A DNA stretch of 64,000 nt. It comes from Halorientalis marina (GTDB lineage Archaea > Halobacteriota > Halobacteria > Halobacteriales > Haloarculaceae). Position numbers and translations under genes: made by a program. Numbering within the stretch: position 1 is the stretch's first letter; the number at the start of each line of letters is the position of its first letter. Below, piece after piece: positions 31,758 through 41,165 of the stretch. The notes beneath the pieces were generated by a model. The model saw only the letters and a program-made list of their open reading frames with translations, was not told where the DNA came from and searched no databases. The DNA lies in NCBI RefSeq assembly GCF_023028345.1, contig NZ_CP095487.1, forward strand, positions 3,472,001 through 3,536,000, in the 5' to 3' direction.

Positions 31758-32129
31758 TCAGGACTGCGGCACGACCACGACCGGTACGTCGAGGCTCACG
31801 AGCAGGTCGGCGGCGGTCCCGCCCAGTCCCGGCGCCGCCTCGGGGTCGCCGCGACGGGCACCGATCACGACCTCGTCGATCCCTCGCTCGGCGACGAGGG
31901 CCTGGACGGTCTCGCTCGGGCGCCCCTCGCGGACAAGCGTCTCGACTGCCGGCTCCACCAGGCGCGTCCGGGCGACGTTCGTCGCGTCGCCGGCGTCACG
32001 CTCGTCGGTGTCGTCGTCGGCGACGCTCACCACGATCACCGTGTCGTCGTCGGTGACGCGGTCACCGAGGTAGTCACAGGCGGCGGCGGTCGTGTGAACC
32101 GAGGCGGTCGCGACGAGGAACGTCGTCAT
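31758..32129 (-). CDS. UspA-family universal stress protein
   Basis: I chose ATG 32129 (123 residues), which places a beta-strand at the N-terminus. The C-terminal part has V-V-I-G-A-R-R-G followed by G-x-A-A-D-L-L and V-P-V-V-V-V-P, the usual UspA nucleotide-binding layout, although the G-x2-G-x9-G-S spacing is altered and the Ser is missing. ATP binding may be lost. It is single-domain, shorter than average, and divergent from the nuclease gene at 32261. Confidence 0.75.
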   Translation of the reverse strand: MTTFLVATASVHTTAAACDYLGDRVTDDDTVIVVSVADDDTDERDAGDATNVARTRLVEPAVETLVREGRPSETVQALVAERGIDEVVIGARRGDPEAAPGLGGTAADLLVSLDVPVVVVPQS

Positions 32130-32260
32130 ACGTGAGCGTGCGAGCGCGAGCCACATCCCCCTTTCCCCGGACGCGTCGGGAACTGGTCAGTGCGTCCGCC
32201 CGACTGCGTGTGCGGCGCCAGGCACGGAACGTTTAGGTACGGGCCACTCCAGGTGTCGCT

Positions 32261-33016
32261 GTGCGCATCGAGAACAGTTTCATCCCGGTCCGGGGCGTCG
32301 GCGAGCGGACGGAGCGGAAGCTCTGGCGGGCCGGCGTGACCCACTGGGACGAGTTCGAAGGGGACGTCGTCGGGTCGACCACCGCCGACCGCATCGAGTC
32401 GTTCATCGACACCGCCCGCGACCGCCTGGCCGCCGGGGACGCGACCTACTTCGACCGGCAGTTCCCCTCCGGCGAGCGCTGGCGGCTCTACGAGAACTTC
32501 CGGGACGATGCCTGTTTCTTCGACATCGAGACCACCGGCCTCGACCAGCAGCGCGACCGCGTGACGACCGTCTCCGTCCACCGCGGCGGCGAGACCGAGA
32601 CCTTCGTCCGCGGCCGCGACCTCTCCGCCGACCGCCTCCGCGACGCCTTCCGCGACGCCTCCCTGCTCGTCACGTTCAACGGGAAACGCTTCGACGTGCC
32701 CTTCCTCGAGACCTCCTTCGACCTCTCGCTCGACTACCCTCACCTCGACCTGATGTACCCCTGCCGGCAGCTGGGGCTCACGGGCGGACTGAAGGTCATC
32801 GAGGGGGAGATCGGCGTCGACCGCGACCGCCCGGACATCTCCGGGGAGGACGCCGTTCGCCTCTGGCGCGAGTACGAGCGCGGCGACGACGACGCCCTCG
32901 AGACGCTCGTCTCCTACAACCGCGAGGACGCCGTGAACCTCCGGGCGCTCTCCGATACCGTCGCCGACCGCCTCCACGCCGACGTGTTCGAGCCGGCCGT
33001 CGACGGAGCGGAGTGA
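32261..33016 (+). CDS. RNase H-like 3'-5' exonuclease (YprB-type)
   Basis: GTG 32261 follows a TTTAGGTA box by about 27 bp, indicating a leaderless start (251 residues). Residues about 5-50 look like a small helix-hairpin-helix or SAM-like region (V-R-G-V-G-E-R-T). The nuclease core has F-F-D-I-E-T-T-G-L (about 86-94), F-N-G-K-R-F-D-V-P (about 142-150), L-D-L-M-Y and Y-N-R-E-D-A-V-N-L (about 221-229), the four acidic motifs of the DEDD exonuclease superfamily (RNase_H_2). The DNA or RNA substrate is unknown. Confidence 0.75.
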   Translation: MRIENSFIPVRGVGERTERKLWRAGVTHWDEFEGDVVGSTTADRIESFIDTARDRLAAGDATYFDRQFPSGERWRLYENFRDDACFFDIETTGLDQQRDRVTTVSVHRGGETETFVRGRDLSADRLRDAFRDASLLVTFNGKRFDVPFLETSFDLSLDYPHLDLMYPCRQLGLTGGLKVIEGEIGVDRDRPDISGEDAVRLWREYERGDDDALETLVSYNREDAVNLRALSDTVADRLHADVFEPAVDGAE

Positions 33017-33067
33017 GGGGCGGCGTCCCGGCCGCCCGGCGTCGCGTCCACGTCCTCGGCGCCCTCC

Positions 33068-34504
33068 TCAGGCCATCGACGGCGTCGGCACGCCGTCGCC
33101 GGTGAAAAACTGCCCGTGAAACCCCATCGGGAGCACCTCGGGCAGCGGTGCGCGCGCCCGTTCGGTCAGGTCCGAAGCGTCGAGGACCAGCAGGACCGAC
33201 CGCTCGGCGGCGGCGTCCAGCGCCACCGACAACAGGACGCCGTCGTCCTCGGCGTTCCGACCCGGGCGCCCGACGAACACCGGTTCGCCCGGGAAGGTGT
33301 CCGGGTCCGTCCACGTCGCGGCCGTCTCGCCGCGTTCGGTGTCGACCTTCCGGAGACAGTCGAGAAAGCCCCGCGGCCGGTCGGCCTCGCTGCCGGCTCC
33401 CCAGACGTAGCGGTGTTTTCGACCCGCCCGCCGCCGGTAGTCGACCATCGGGAACTCGAAGGGGCCGGCGTGCAGGCGCTCGCGCTCGATGGGGCCGCCG
33501 TCGAGGGGCACACAGTATCGCCGGAGTTCCCCGCCGTGCGGCCGCGCATCGGGCCGGCGCAGTTCGTCGAGATACAGGTCCGTGACCACGGAGGCATCGT
33601 CGAAGGCCACGAGGTCGATCACGACCGCGCCGTCGTCGGTGAAGGCGTTGGCGTGGTGGAACGTGAAGAAGGGGTCGACGCGGCGCTCGGCGACGAGCGC
33701 CCCCGTCTCGCGGTCGAGGACGAGAAAGCGGGTGCCGGCCGCGGGACGCCAGCTGAAGTTCTCGACGAACGGCTTCCCGCGGGCCATTTGGAGCGGCGTG
33801 GTGTCGAACGGGTGCTCGGTCAGGACGACGTGGTCGGTCGTCAGCGCGAAACTGTGCATGTAGCTCGGGCGGTCGACGGCGACCGAGCCGATCTCCGCGC
33901 GCCGGGTCGCCCCCTTCGGGCGGCAATAGACGCGGTACCGGCTCTCGCGGCCGAGGTCGACGCCGAGGCCGACCGCCTGCTCGTGGTCGAAATCGTAGTG
34001 GGTGTGGGCGAGCGACCACGTCACGGCGAGGTCGTCGGCGAAGGTGTGCGTCCGCCGGGCCGCGAGCGTCTCCGGGTCGAAGACGACCGAGCGCGGCGTC
34101 TCGGTGACGGCCGCGAACTCGCCGCCGATCCGGGTGATCGTCACCGAGGCGTTGTCGGTGAAGCGGCCGCGAGCGACCTGGTAGAGCCGCCGGAGCAGGC
34201 CGTGGTCCGGGTTGGTCCCGAACTCCATGAACGCGAGGTCGCCCTCGCGGCTGGCGTGCTCGAAGGCTTCGCTCCCCAGAAAGCGGGCGCTGTAGCGGAC
34301 CGCGCCGTCGTCGATGTCGAAGGCCCGCAGGAGCGCGAACCCGTCGAACCAGTGGTTCACCTCGCGGTCGCCGGCGTGGAAGCGCCCGGGGCCGTTCCGG
34401 AGGAGTCGCCCGTCGAGCCACGGCGGCACCGTCCCCTCGACCGGCAGTTCGCGGTCGTCGACGCGGCCCTCGAAGGGGGCCAGTCCCACCCGGTGGTCAC
34501 CCAT
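33068..34504 (-). CDS. Carotenoid cleavage oxygenase (RPE65/CCD family)
   Basis: The 478-residue protein has the four iron-ligating His contexts of the family: S-L-A-H-T-H-Y, S-Y-M-H-S-F-A-L-T, F-T-F-H-H-A-N-A-F and G-F-H-G-Q-F-F. It also has W-L-D-G-R-L-L-R-N-G-P-G-R-F near the N-terminus and the family's final F-H-G segment. These enzymes cleave carotenoids or apocarotenoids with O2. Haloarchaeal retinal is usually made by the unrelated Brp/Blh protein, so this enzyme may act on bacterioruberin or apocarotenoids. No carotenoid genes are adjacent. Confidence 0.85.
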   Translation of the reverse strand: MGDHRVGLAPFEGRVDDRELPVEGTVPPWLDGRLLRNGPGRFHAGDREVNHWFDGFALLRAFDIDDGAVRYSARFLGSEAFEHASREGDLAFMEFGTNPDHGLLRRLYQVARGRFTDNASVTITRIGGEFAAVTETPRSVVFDPETLAARRTHTFADDLAVTWSLAHTHYDFDHEQAVGLGVDLGRESRYRVYCRPKGATRRAEIGSVAVDRPSYMHSFALTTDHVVLTEHPFDTTPLQMARGKPFVENFSWRPAAGTRFLVLDRETGALVAERRVDPFFTFHHANAFTDDGAVVIDLVAFDDASVVTDLYLDELRRPDARPHGGELRRYCVPLDGGPIERERLHAGPFEFPMVDYRRRAGRKHRYVWGAGSEADRPRGFLDCLRKVDTERGETAATWTDPDTFPGEPVFVGRPGRNAEDDGVLLSVALDAAAERSVLLVLDASDLTERARAPLPEVLPMGFHGQFFTGDGVPTPSMA

Positions 34505-34597
34505 GCGAGCCGACAGGGGTGGACGGGAAAAGAAGGTGCCGACGGCAGGCGGTTCGCGACGGGACTCGGGACGGACGCGACGAGGGCGATGGAGCCG

Positions 34598-35209
34598 TCA
34601 GTCGTGTTCCACGTCGACTTCCCCGGTGTCGAACCACTCGCCGGGGCTGGTGGGGTGGTCGGCCCACGCCCCCTCGTCGTACTCGTCGTCGACGTCCTCG
34701 GTCTCGAACCACTCGTCGGGGTCGGACGGCTCCAGCCGGCGACGCATCCGGACGAAATCGAGGTCGACGTCCTCGATGGTCGCGACCTCGTCTTCGAGTT
34801 GCCAGTAGCCGACCGACTGGTAGAAGGTGACGGCGTTCTGCGCGGCGATGATGTCCAGTTCGACGATGCCCTGGAACTCCGCGCTGAGTTCGAGGTGTTT
34901 GACCAGCGCGGTCGCGATCCCCTCGCCGTGGTAGTTCGGGCGGACGTAGACGGCGTCGATACGCTCGTCGGGGACGTTCAGGGCGCCGTAGCCGACGATC
35001 TCGCCGGCGACCTCGGCCACGTGGACGACGAACTGGTCGTCGTCGATGGCCTGCTCGAAGGTGCCCACGTAGTCGTCTTTCGGCTTCCACACCTCGACCT
35101 GTTCGGGAGAGTACTGCCAGTGTTCGAGGTCCTCGATGGCCTCCCGCTTGATGTCGAGGATCTCCTCCGCGTCGGCGGGCGACGCCCGACGAAAGCTCAC
35201 GTCCGACAT
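34598..35209 (-). CDS. GNAT acetyltransferase with acidic repeat tail
   Basis: I chose ATG 35209 (203 residues) because the longer frame to 35533 is a shadow of the neighbouring gene's opposite-frame composition. The GNAT core shows the acetyl-CoA loop R-P-N-Y-H-G-E-G-I-A-T-A-L (about 92-104) preceded by I-D-A-V-Y-V. After residue about 160 comes an unusual tail with two related units, D-P-D-E-W-F-E-T-E-D-V and S-P-G-E-W-F-D-T-G-E-V, separated by Asp/Glu-rich sequence. The acceptor substrate is unknown. The tail could mediate binding to a partner. Confidence 0.75.
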   Translation of the reverse strand: MSDVSFRRASPADAEEILDIKREAIEDLEHWQYSPEQVEVWKPKDDYVGTFEQAIDDDQFVVHVAEVAGEIVGYGALNVPDERIDAVYVRPNYHGEGIATALVKHLELSAEFQGIVELDIIAAQNAVTFYQSVGYWQLEDEVATIEDVDLDFVRMRRRLEPSDPDEWFETEDVDDEYDEGAWADHPTSPGEWFDTGEVDVEHD

Positions 35210-35354
35210 CTCTTGGCGTGTCCCGAGCCCGCTGGGCCCACCCCACGTACGGCACTCACTGATAAAAATCGTCCCCCGGTAACCGCCCTCGAAACCACCA
35301 GTCAGCGCGTCGAAAAGAAAGGGGGAGTACTGGCCCGGCCACCCCTGCTGGTGA

Positions 35355-35681
35355 CTACTGTGCGGCCGGGTCCGCCGCGGCTTCCGCGGCCGAAACGTCC
35401 TCGACCGCGATGTCCGCATCCCCGTCCGCGCCCACGTCGTCCGACGGGGCTCGACGGCGCCGGACCACGGCTGCCGCGACGCCCGCCAGAACGACCAGTC
35501 CGACGACCGCACCGACGCGACCGCCTGCCTCACGCGAACCCTCGTCGGGTGCCCCGCCCGACGCGTCGGCCGGTCCCTCGGTCACCGCTTCGTGGTCCGC
35601 GTCGTCGCCCGTCCGGGGCGACGGGGCGAACGTGGCGTCGTCGAGGTGTACTTCGAACAGTGTGACGGTATCGAATGCCAT
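35355..35681 (-). CDS. Single-pass membrane protein, unknown function
   Basis: I chose ATG 35681 (108 residues), with TCTATAAG about 27 bp upstream, a clear leaderless promoter. An N-terminal soluble part of about 50 residues precedes one membrane helix (about 53-72) followed by R-R-R-R and an acidic/Ala-rich tail. The GGAPDEG...GGRVGAVVG junction and helix-plus-basic stop resemble a C-terminal anchor, though the tail is long for that. The family is unknown. Confidence 0.5.
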   Translation of the reverse strand: MAFDTVTLFEVHLDDATFAPSPRTGDDADHEAVTEGPADASGGAPDEGSREAGGRVGAVVGLVVLAGVAAAVVRRRRAPSDDVGADGDADIAVEDVSAAEAAADPAAQ

Positions 35682-35792
35682 ACACATCGTACGCCGGTCG
35701 TGTACTTATAGACGTAGTGATACGAGGTGGCAGACGGCAGCCCCGCGGGTCGGCGGTCAGCGGGGAACTGCGAGAGCGGCCGGCGGACCCGA

Positions 35793-36140
35793 TCAGCGCA
35801 CGCCGCGGGCGAGCGAGCCGAGCAGGGCACCGACCAGCGGGAGAGCAGTGCTGACGGCCAGCACCTGCCCCATCCCGAGATACCGCGAGAGGTCGCCGGT
35901 GACAGCCAGCCAGCCGGCGAACGCGAGCCACGCGAGGACGCCGAATCCGAGGCCGGCGAGCAGGCCGCGCCGGAGCGAGGGCTGGACGAGCGCGACCAGC
36001 GCCCCGCCGAGGACGAACCCGAGCCAGTGGAGCCAGACGACGGCGAGTGAGAGGACGCCGGCCGCGAGCGTCGCCAGGCGCCTGCGCCGCGGCGCCGCCC
36101 TGAGCGCGTCGAGACGCGCCCCGAGGTCGGCGGCGCTCAT
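35793..36140 (-). CDS. Small membrane protein coupled to penicillin acylase
   Basis: The 115-residue protein has a basic N-terminus (A-A-P-R-R-R-R-L) and three to four hydrophobic helices covering about residues 24-110. Its ATG overlaps the acylase stop by 4 bp, so it is translated with that enzyme and may help it fold, export or anchor. I recognise no family. Confidence 0.55.
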   Translation of the reverse strand: MSAADLGARLDALRAAPRRRRLATLAAGVLSLAVVWLHWLGFVLGGALVALVQPSLRRGLLAGLGFGVLAWLAFAGWLAVTGDLSRYLGMGQVLAVSTALPLVGALLGSLARGVR

Positions 36141-38620
36141 CCGTCCCCCTCCCCGTCCTCGAAGCGAACCGCGGGGCCGCCGTCGGGCGCGTCGAGGGGC
36201 ATCTCCTTGTACTCCCCGTCGGCCCAGGCCCGGAGCTGGTCGCTGTAGTGGTCGGAGAACGGCGAGCCGTCGTTGCCGCCCGGGAAGGCGGCCGTCGAGG
36301 TGTCCCCGGCCATCGGACAGACCATCCGCCAGCTACTGCCCGCCTGGTCTTCCTTCCGGAAGTTGTTCAGCGTCCCCTCGGCGCCGTCGGTCGGGTACCG
36401 TGGGTAGTTGAGCCACGAGCGGTCGAAGGGGTGATCGATGGCCGTTCGGTTGTAGTCGCCGAAGACCGCCCAGTCCTCGTCGTCGAGTTCGGCGGCCGTC
36501 CGGTCCAGGGCCTCGGCGATGGCCGCGTCCCGCCCGTCGGGGAACCAGTCGGACTCCGGCGGGAGCGTCAGCAACACCCAGTCGATGCCGTAGTACTCCT
36601 CGGGGTCGCGGCGGCCGCCGAGTGCCGATTCCAGCCGCGGGCGGAAGATCGATTCCGCGTAGTGGTCGAGAAAGCGGGCGAAGACCAGCGCCGCCCGCGA
36701 GTCGCGGGTCATCCGGTAGTCCCAGCCCTCCAGGTCGTCGAGGAGGGCGGCGGCCGCCTCGCTCGTCGCCTCGCGGGCGTCGAGCATCGCCGGGACGAAC
36801 AGTTCAGCCCGCTTGTCGTAGGCGTCCAGCTGGACGGACTGCATGAACGCGGGGTCGACCGACCGGTCACCGGCGACGCGGTCATCGAGTCGCTCCCAGA
36901 GTCGCTGGCCCCGGAACGGCGAGGAGTAGGGTTTCCCGAAGTAGTAGGGGATGGCCGCGGCGTCGACCACGCGCTGGTTCGCCGTCCCGATGTACGGCGG
37001 GTTCACGGCGTGTGGCATATCCTCGAAGGCGACGAACCCGCGCCCCTCCCAGTCGGTCTCGCCGTAGGGGGTGTAGCCGGCCCACTCGCCCTCGCGGGCG
37101 GAGCCGTCGAACACCCGGTCGCCCCGGACCGGTTCGCCGTCAGTCCGGCGAAGCGGGATCTTTCCCGTGACCCGGTAGAGGGTATCCCCGTCGCGGGAGG
37201 CGTAGACACAGTTCTGTGCGGGGAGGTCGAAGGTCTCCAGGGCGTCCTGTACGTCCCCGAGTCCCGCGCTCGTGTTGAGCCCGTACACCGCCTCCGTCGT
37301 CCGCGTGGCCGCCAGCCCGGTCCAGGCGACGCCGACCGCGGTGCGGAACGCGTCGCCGTCGCCCTCGGCGCCCAGTACTGGGCCGTGGACGGTCTTTCGG
37401 ACCTCGACCGTGCGGTCCGGACCGTCCGAGACCGCGATGGTCCGCTCCTCGCGGTCGAAGGAGCGCCACTCGTCGCCGTAGCGGTACTCGGCTCCCTCGG
37501 CCCGCGTCTCGTACTCGTAGAAGTCGATGACGTCCGCGCCGGTGTTGGTGAAGCCCCACGCGCCGGCCTCGTTCTCGCCGATGACGACGAAGGGGACGCC
37601 CGGGAACGTCACGCCGCGGGCGTGGGTCGCGGGGCCGTCGAGGTGCATCTCGTACCACACCGGGGGCGCCATCAGGGAGAGATGCGGGTCGTTGGCGACG
37701 ATGGGCGCACCCGAGGCCGTGTAGTCGCCGGAGACGACCCAGGAGTTCGAGCCGACCCATCCCGGCGGCTCGTTGGCCGACAGCCAGGCGTCGAGGTCGG
37801 GGTGAGTCGGTCGCCGGTCGGTCGCGGCGCGGGGACCACCGGTCCCGTCGCCGCCCTCGCTCCCGTACGTGACGGTCGTCCCGCTCTCGGGGCCGCGGAC
37901 GCCCGGCGGGTAGTCGTGGCCGAGGATTCGCGAGTCCCCGTCGAGGGTGTTCGGGTACAGCTCCGCGGCGACCGCGGGGCCGAGTTCGGCCGCGACCGTC
38001 TCCTCGCGGAGGGTCCGGAAACTGCCGTTCAGCTGCCAGCCGATCTGTTTCTCCGCGAGCATGGCGTCGGCGGGGGTCCACGGCGCCGGCTCGAAGTCCA
38101 GCAGGTCGAACTCCATGGGGAGTCGGGCGGGCCCCGGCGTCTCCGGGAGGTGGCGGTTCACGCCCTCGGTGAACGCTTCGACGTAGTCGCCGACCGTCGA
38201 CCCCTCCAGGCGGTTCCAGGTCGCCTCGGCGGCCCCCGCGAAGTCCATCGCGACCCGGAACCGGTCGGAGGGGAGCGCGATTTCGCCGACGACCGCCGAG
38301 AGCTGGCCGCGCATCTGCCGGCGCTGGAGGTCCATCTGGAACAGGCGGTCAGCGCCCTGTGCGAACCCGGCGGCGAAGTAGAGGGCGCGCTCGTCGTCGG
38401 CCGAGACGTGGGGGACGCCCGCGTCGTCGTACCGGAGCCGTGCCGGGCCGTACGGTGATTCGACGGTTTCCGGCAGGCTATCACGGACGGTGTCCCAGAC
38501 CGCGCCGCTGAACGGCGCGAACCGTTCGAGGTACGTCCGCACGGGCGGGGCGAACCCGCCCGCGACGCCGCCGGCCAGCAGCGCCCCCAGCACCCCCCGA
38601 CGCGTCCGCTCGCGGTCCAT
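36137..38620 (-). CDS. Penicillin acylase family N-terminal-nucleophile hydrolase
   Basis: I chose ATG 38620 (827 residues). The first 25 residues contain R-E-R-T-R-R-G-V-L-G and a Gly/Ala hydrophobic stretch, a Tat-like signal. The self-cleavage site V-G-S-N-S-W-V-V puts the nucleophile Ser at about residue 291, with N-D-P-H-L about 20 residues later, as in the family. The alpha region ahead of it and the large beta region behind have normal lengths. Members hydrolyse amides such as N-acyl homoserine lactones or beta-lactam side chains; the haloarchaeal substrate is unknown. The end overlaps the small membrane protein gene. Confidence 0.88.
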   Translation of the reverse strand: MDRERTRRGVLGALLAGGVAGGFAPPVRTYLERFAPFSGAVWDTVRDSLPETVESPYGPARLRYDDAGVPHVSADDERALYFAAGFAQGADRLFQMDLQRRQMRGQLSAVVGEIALPSDRFRVAMDFAGAAEATWNRLEGSTVGDYVEAFTEGVNRHLPETPGPARLPMEFDLLDFEPAPWTPADAMLAEKQIGWQLNGSFRTLREETVAAELGPAVAAELYPNTLDGDSRILGHDYPPGVRGPESGTTVTYGSEGGDGTGGPRAATDRRPTHPDLDAWLSANEPPGWVGSNSWVVSGDYTASGAPIVANDPHLSLMAPPVWYEMHLDGPATHARGVTFPGVPFVVIGENEAGAWGFTNTGADVIDFYEYETRAEGAEYRYGDEWRSFDREERTIAVSDGPDRTVEVRKTVHGPVLGAEGDGDAFRTAVGVAWTGLAATRTTEAVYGLNTSAGLGDVQDALETFDLPAQNCVYASRDGDTLYRVTGKIPLRRTDGEPVRGDRVFDGSAREGEWAGYTPYGETDWEGRGFVAFEDMPHAVNPPYIGTANQRVVDAAAIPYYFGKPYSSPFRGQRLWERLDDRVAGDRSVDPAFMQSVQLDAYDKRAELFVPAMLDAREATSEAAAALLDDLEGWDYRMTRDSRAALVFARFLDHYAESIFRPRLESALGGRRDPEEYYGIDWVLLTLPPESDWFPDGRDAAIAEALDRTAAELDDEDWAVFGDYNRTAIDHPFDRSWLNYPRYPTDGAEGTLNNFRKEDQAGSSWRMVCPMAGDTSTAAFPGGNDGSPFSDHYSDQLRAWADGEYKEMPLDAPDGGPAVRFEDGEGDG

Positions 38621-38655
38621 GTCCGGGGGGCGGGCGCCGCGGTCAAAAAGCTTCC

Positions 38656-39405
38656 CTACAGCGAGCCCCACCGCAGATAGACCATCACGGCGATGATGGC
38701 GAGCTGGAAGACCCCCTGCACGCCCGAGAGCTTCGCGTTGCGCATCCCGATCCGGCTGATCACGTCCGAATCCGGATTCTCGGAAGTCATCTCGCGGTAC
38801 ATCCTGACCTCGCCGGGCAGCAACACGCCGAACCCGAGGACGCTCAGGACGGTGATGATCGCGAGCGTCGCGAGGATGGGCGTGCTGGTCATGGCGAACG
38901 ACGGGAGCGTCAGCGCGAGGCCGGCCCCGCTGCCGACCGCGACGATCCCGAAAGCGGCGAGCCAGCGCGGGTCGCGGAAGGCGTCGAACTGCCAGCCGAT
39001 GAGCAGGACGACCGGCACCAGCGTCGCGGCCGTCAAAAGCGCCAGCCACGGGTCGGCGTTCGGAAAGACCCCGAGGCGGAGCGCGAGCGTGATGCCGCCG
39101 GCGATGGTGACCGTCGCCAGCGACGGCATCAGGAAGGTCATCTTCGGCGTGAACCGCTGGAAGACGGACGCGCGCGTCTCCACCGCCAACCCGCCGATGA
39201 CCGGCCCCAGGACCAGCGCCATGAACAGGTCGATGCCGGTCCAGAGGACGCCCGCCATGACGTGGACGTAGATGTGCCGGCCCACCGACGCGACCGTCAC
39301 GGCGTAGAGAAGCGCCGCCAGCGGAATCGCGACCGCACCCGTCGCGAAGGCCGGGTTCGCCCGTCGAGCCATGCCCCTGATCGTGCCCCGTATCGTCGCC
39401 GTCAT
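38656..39405 (-). CDS. Multi-helix membrane protein (DUF2269/CopD-like)
   Basis: The protein has 249 residues from ATG 39405, or 238 from ATG 39372. About seven hydrophobic helices are visible. H-V-M-A-G-V-L-W-T-G-I-D-L-F and a later R-F-T-P-K-M segment resemble the heme/copper-handling DUF2269/CopD membrane group, in which the His and Trp of the H-x2-A-G-x2-W motif are conserved. Its position beside a divergent two-domain halocyanin gene supports a link to copper or electron transport. The assignment is by motif memory. Confidence 0.6.
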   Translation of the reverse strand: MTATIRGTIRGMARRANPAFATGAVAIPLAALLYAVTVASVGRHIYVHVMAGVLWTGIDLFMALVLGPVIGGLAVETRASVFQRFTPKMTFLMPSLATVTIAGGITLALRLGVFPNADPWLALLTAATLVPVVLLIGWQFDAFRDPRWLAAFGIVAVGSGAGLALTLPSFAMTSTPILATLAIITVLSVLGFGVLLPGEVRMYREMTSENPDSDVISRIGMRNAKLSGVQGVFQLAIIAVMVYLRWGSL

Positions 39406-39575
39406 ACCTCCCGGCGCGACCGGGCGAGTAAAATAGGCAGCGGCGACTTCGCGGTGCCGAGGACTGCGGTGATGGCGTGGCACCACAGGGCCACGGAGCG
39501 GCACGGACGGCGGTTTCCGGAGTCCGAAAATCGAGCCGGGCGTTTTTGCCCGTCCGTCTGATTTCTTCGAACGGA

Positions 39576-40595
39576 ATGGTCCCCCAACCGAACAGACGGC
39601 GCCTGCTGGCGACGGCGGCGCTGACGATTGCCGGCACGGTCGCCGGCTGTACAGAGGCACAGTCGAGCGCGGACGAGGGCGCGCCGGCGGATTCGACGAC
39701 CGAACCGCCGACGGAATCGCCGACGGAATCGCCGGAGTCGGGGAAACCCGCGACCACCACCACCGCGGCGGAGACGGTCCCGTACTTCGACGGCTGGATG
39801 GCGGACGCCCGCGGCTACGACTACGCGGTCGCCGACTACCGCGGCGAGAGCGAGGTGACGGTCGCCGTCGGCGCCCCCCACGACGACGGGCACTTCGCGT
39901 TCGCCCCGCCGGTCGTCCAGGTCGACCCCGGCACGACCGTCCGCTGGGAGTGGACCGGCGAGGGCGGCGCCCACAACGTCGTCGCCGAGGACGACAGCTT
40001 CGACTCCGGTGACCCAGTGGTCGAATCCAGCCAACAGTTCGAACACACCGTCGAGGAGACCGGCGTCTACCGGTATCACTGCGCGCCACACCGCGGCCTC
40101 GGCATGAAAGGCGTCGTCGTCGTCGGCGACGACTACCCGACCAGGCCCGCGAGCGAGGTCGACCGAACCGAACCGGACGAGGGGACGCCGGCCCACGTGG
40201 GGCACGACCACGACGACGAGACGCCGACCCCGACCGACGGGCCGTACGGCGGCTACCTCGCCGGCACCTCGAACTTCGACGGGACGACCGCCGACCGGAC
40301 CGACGCCGACGAGGTCGTCGTGACGGTGGGGTCGCAGGCAAACGGCGGCGGGTTCGGCTTCACGCCGGCCGCGGTCGAGGTGACGCCGGGGACGACCGTC
40401 CGCTGGCGCTGGACCGGGAACGGCGGCGCCCACAACATCGTCGCCGAGGACGGCGCCTTCGACTCCGGCGACGTCGTGGCCGAACCCGGCGACCACTTCG
40501 AGTACACCGTCGAGGAGACCGGCGTCCACCGGTACTACTGTGCGCCACACAAGGCGCTGGGAATGAAAGGCGTCGTGGACGTCGTCGAGGACTGA
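39576..40595 (+). CDS. Two-domain halocyanin (blue copper lipoprotein)
   Basis: I chose ATG 39576 (339 residues). The N-terminus has a Tat lipoprotein signal: R-R-R-L-L-A, a hydrophobic stretch, then A-G-C as lipobox with Cys about 25. A Ser/Thr/Pro/Glu-rich linker precedes two homologous cupredoxin domains. Each domain has G-G-A-H-N, Y-x-C-A-P-H and L-G-M-K-G, giving the His-Cys-His-Met type 1 copper site twice. Halocyanins carry electrons at the outer face of the membrane. The tandem arrangement is a duplication within one protein. Confidence 0.9.
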   Translation: MVPQPNRRRLLATAALTIAGTVAGCTEAQSSADEGAPADSTTEPPTESPTESPESGKPATTTTAAETVPYFDGWMADARGYDYAVADYRGESEVTVAVGAPHDDGHFAFAPPVVQVDPGTTVRWEWTGEGGAHNVVAEDDSFDSGDPVVESSQQFEHTVEETGVYRYHCAPHRGLGMKGVVVVGDDYPTRPASEVDRTEPDEGTPAHVGHDHDDETPTPTDGPYGGYLAGTSNFDGTTADRTDADEVVVTVGSQANGGGFGFTPAAVEVTPGTTVRWRWTGNGGAHNIVAEDGAFDSGDVVAEPGDHFEYTVEETGVHRYYCAPHKALGMKGVVDVVED

Positions 40596-40784
40596 ACGAC
40601 CGGTCCGTGGCTCCGAGCGGGGTCCCGCCGTCGGTTTTCGGACCCCGGAAACGATCCGCCCGGTATTTGTGCCAGGGGTGACAACGCCGTGTGGGAACGA
40701 CACGCGGACGGCCCTGTCCGCGAGCGGTGTCGCCCCGACCGCCCAGGACGATGACGGCCCCCCACTCGCCCCCCAGGAGGACAC

Positions 40785-41165
40785 ATGGGACCGCCAGCCG
40801 AGCGTGACGAGGACGACCTCCAGCGACTGCTCGACGCGCTCGGGGACCCGGACTGCCGGCGGATCGTCCGGGAACTCGACGACCCGATGACCGCCAAGGA
40901 ACTCATGGACGCCTGCGACCTCTCCCAGACCACGACGTACCGGAAACTCGACCGCCTGAGCGAGACCGCCCTCGTCGCCGCCGACACCGAACTCCGCGAG
41001 GACGGCCACCACACGACCCGCTACGAGCGCGCCGTCGAAGGCGTGTTCGTCGACCTCGCCGGCACCGCGCCGGACGAAGCCGACGACATCACGCTCGTGG
41101 AGGACGAGGAATCGCCCGACGAGACCCTCGCGCGGCTCTGGTCACAGGTGGGTGAGCAGCTGTGA
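40785..41165 (+). CDS. ArsR-like winged-helix regulator
   Basis: The 126-residue protein has a winged helix: L-L-D-A-L-G-D-P-D-C-R-R-I-V (about 15-28), A-K-E-L-M-D-A-C-D-L-S-Q-T-T-T-Y-R-K-L (about 37-55), then a T-R-Y-E-R wing. No metal-binding Cys cluster of classical ArsR is evident (two isolated Cys). Its stop overlaps the start of a four-helix membrane protein. This regulator/membrane-protein pair is a recurrent haloarchaeal arrangement; the signal is unknown. Confidence 0.7.
   Translation: MGPPAERDEDDLQRLLDALGDPDCRRIVRELDDPMTAKELMDACDLSQTTTYRKLDRLSETALVAADTELREDGHHTTRYERAVEGVFVDLAGTAPDEADDITLVEDEESPDETLARLWSQVGEQL

Noticed and set aside
36137-39763. 1,208-codon open frame through penicillin acylase and beyond
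   Set aside because: The part before ATG 38620 is antisense or off-frame to the membrane protein at 38656-39405; GC-rich DNA keeps this frame open by chance.
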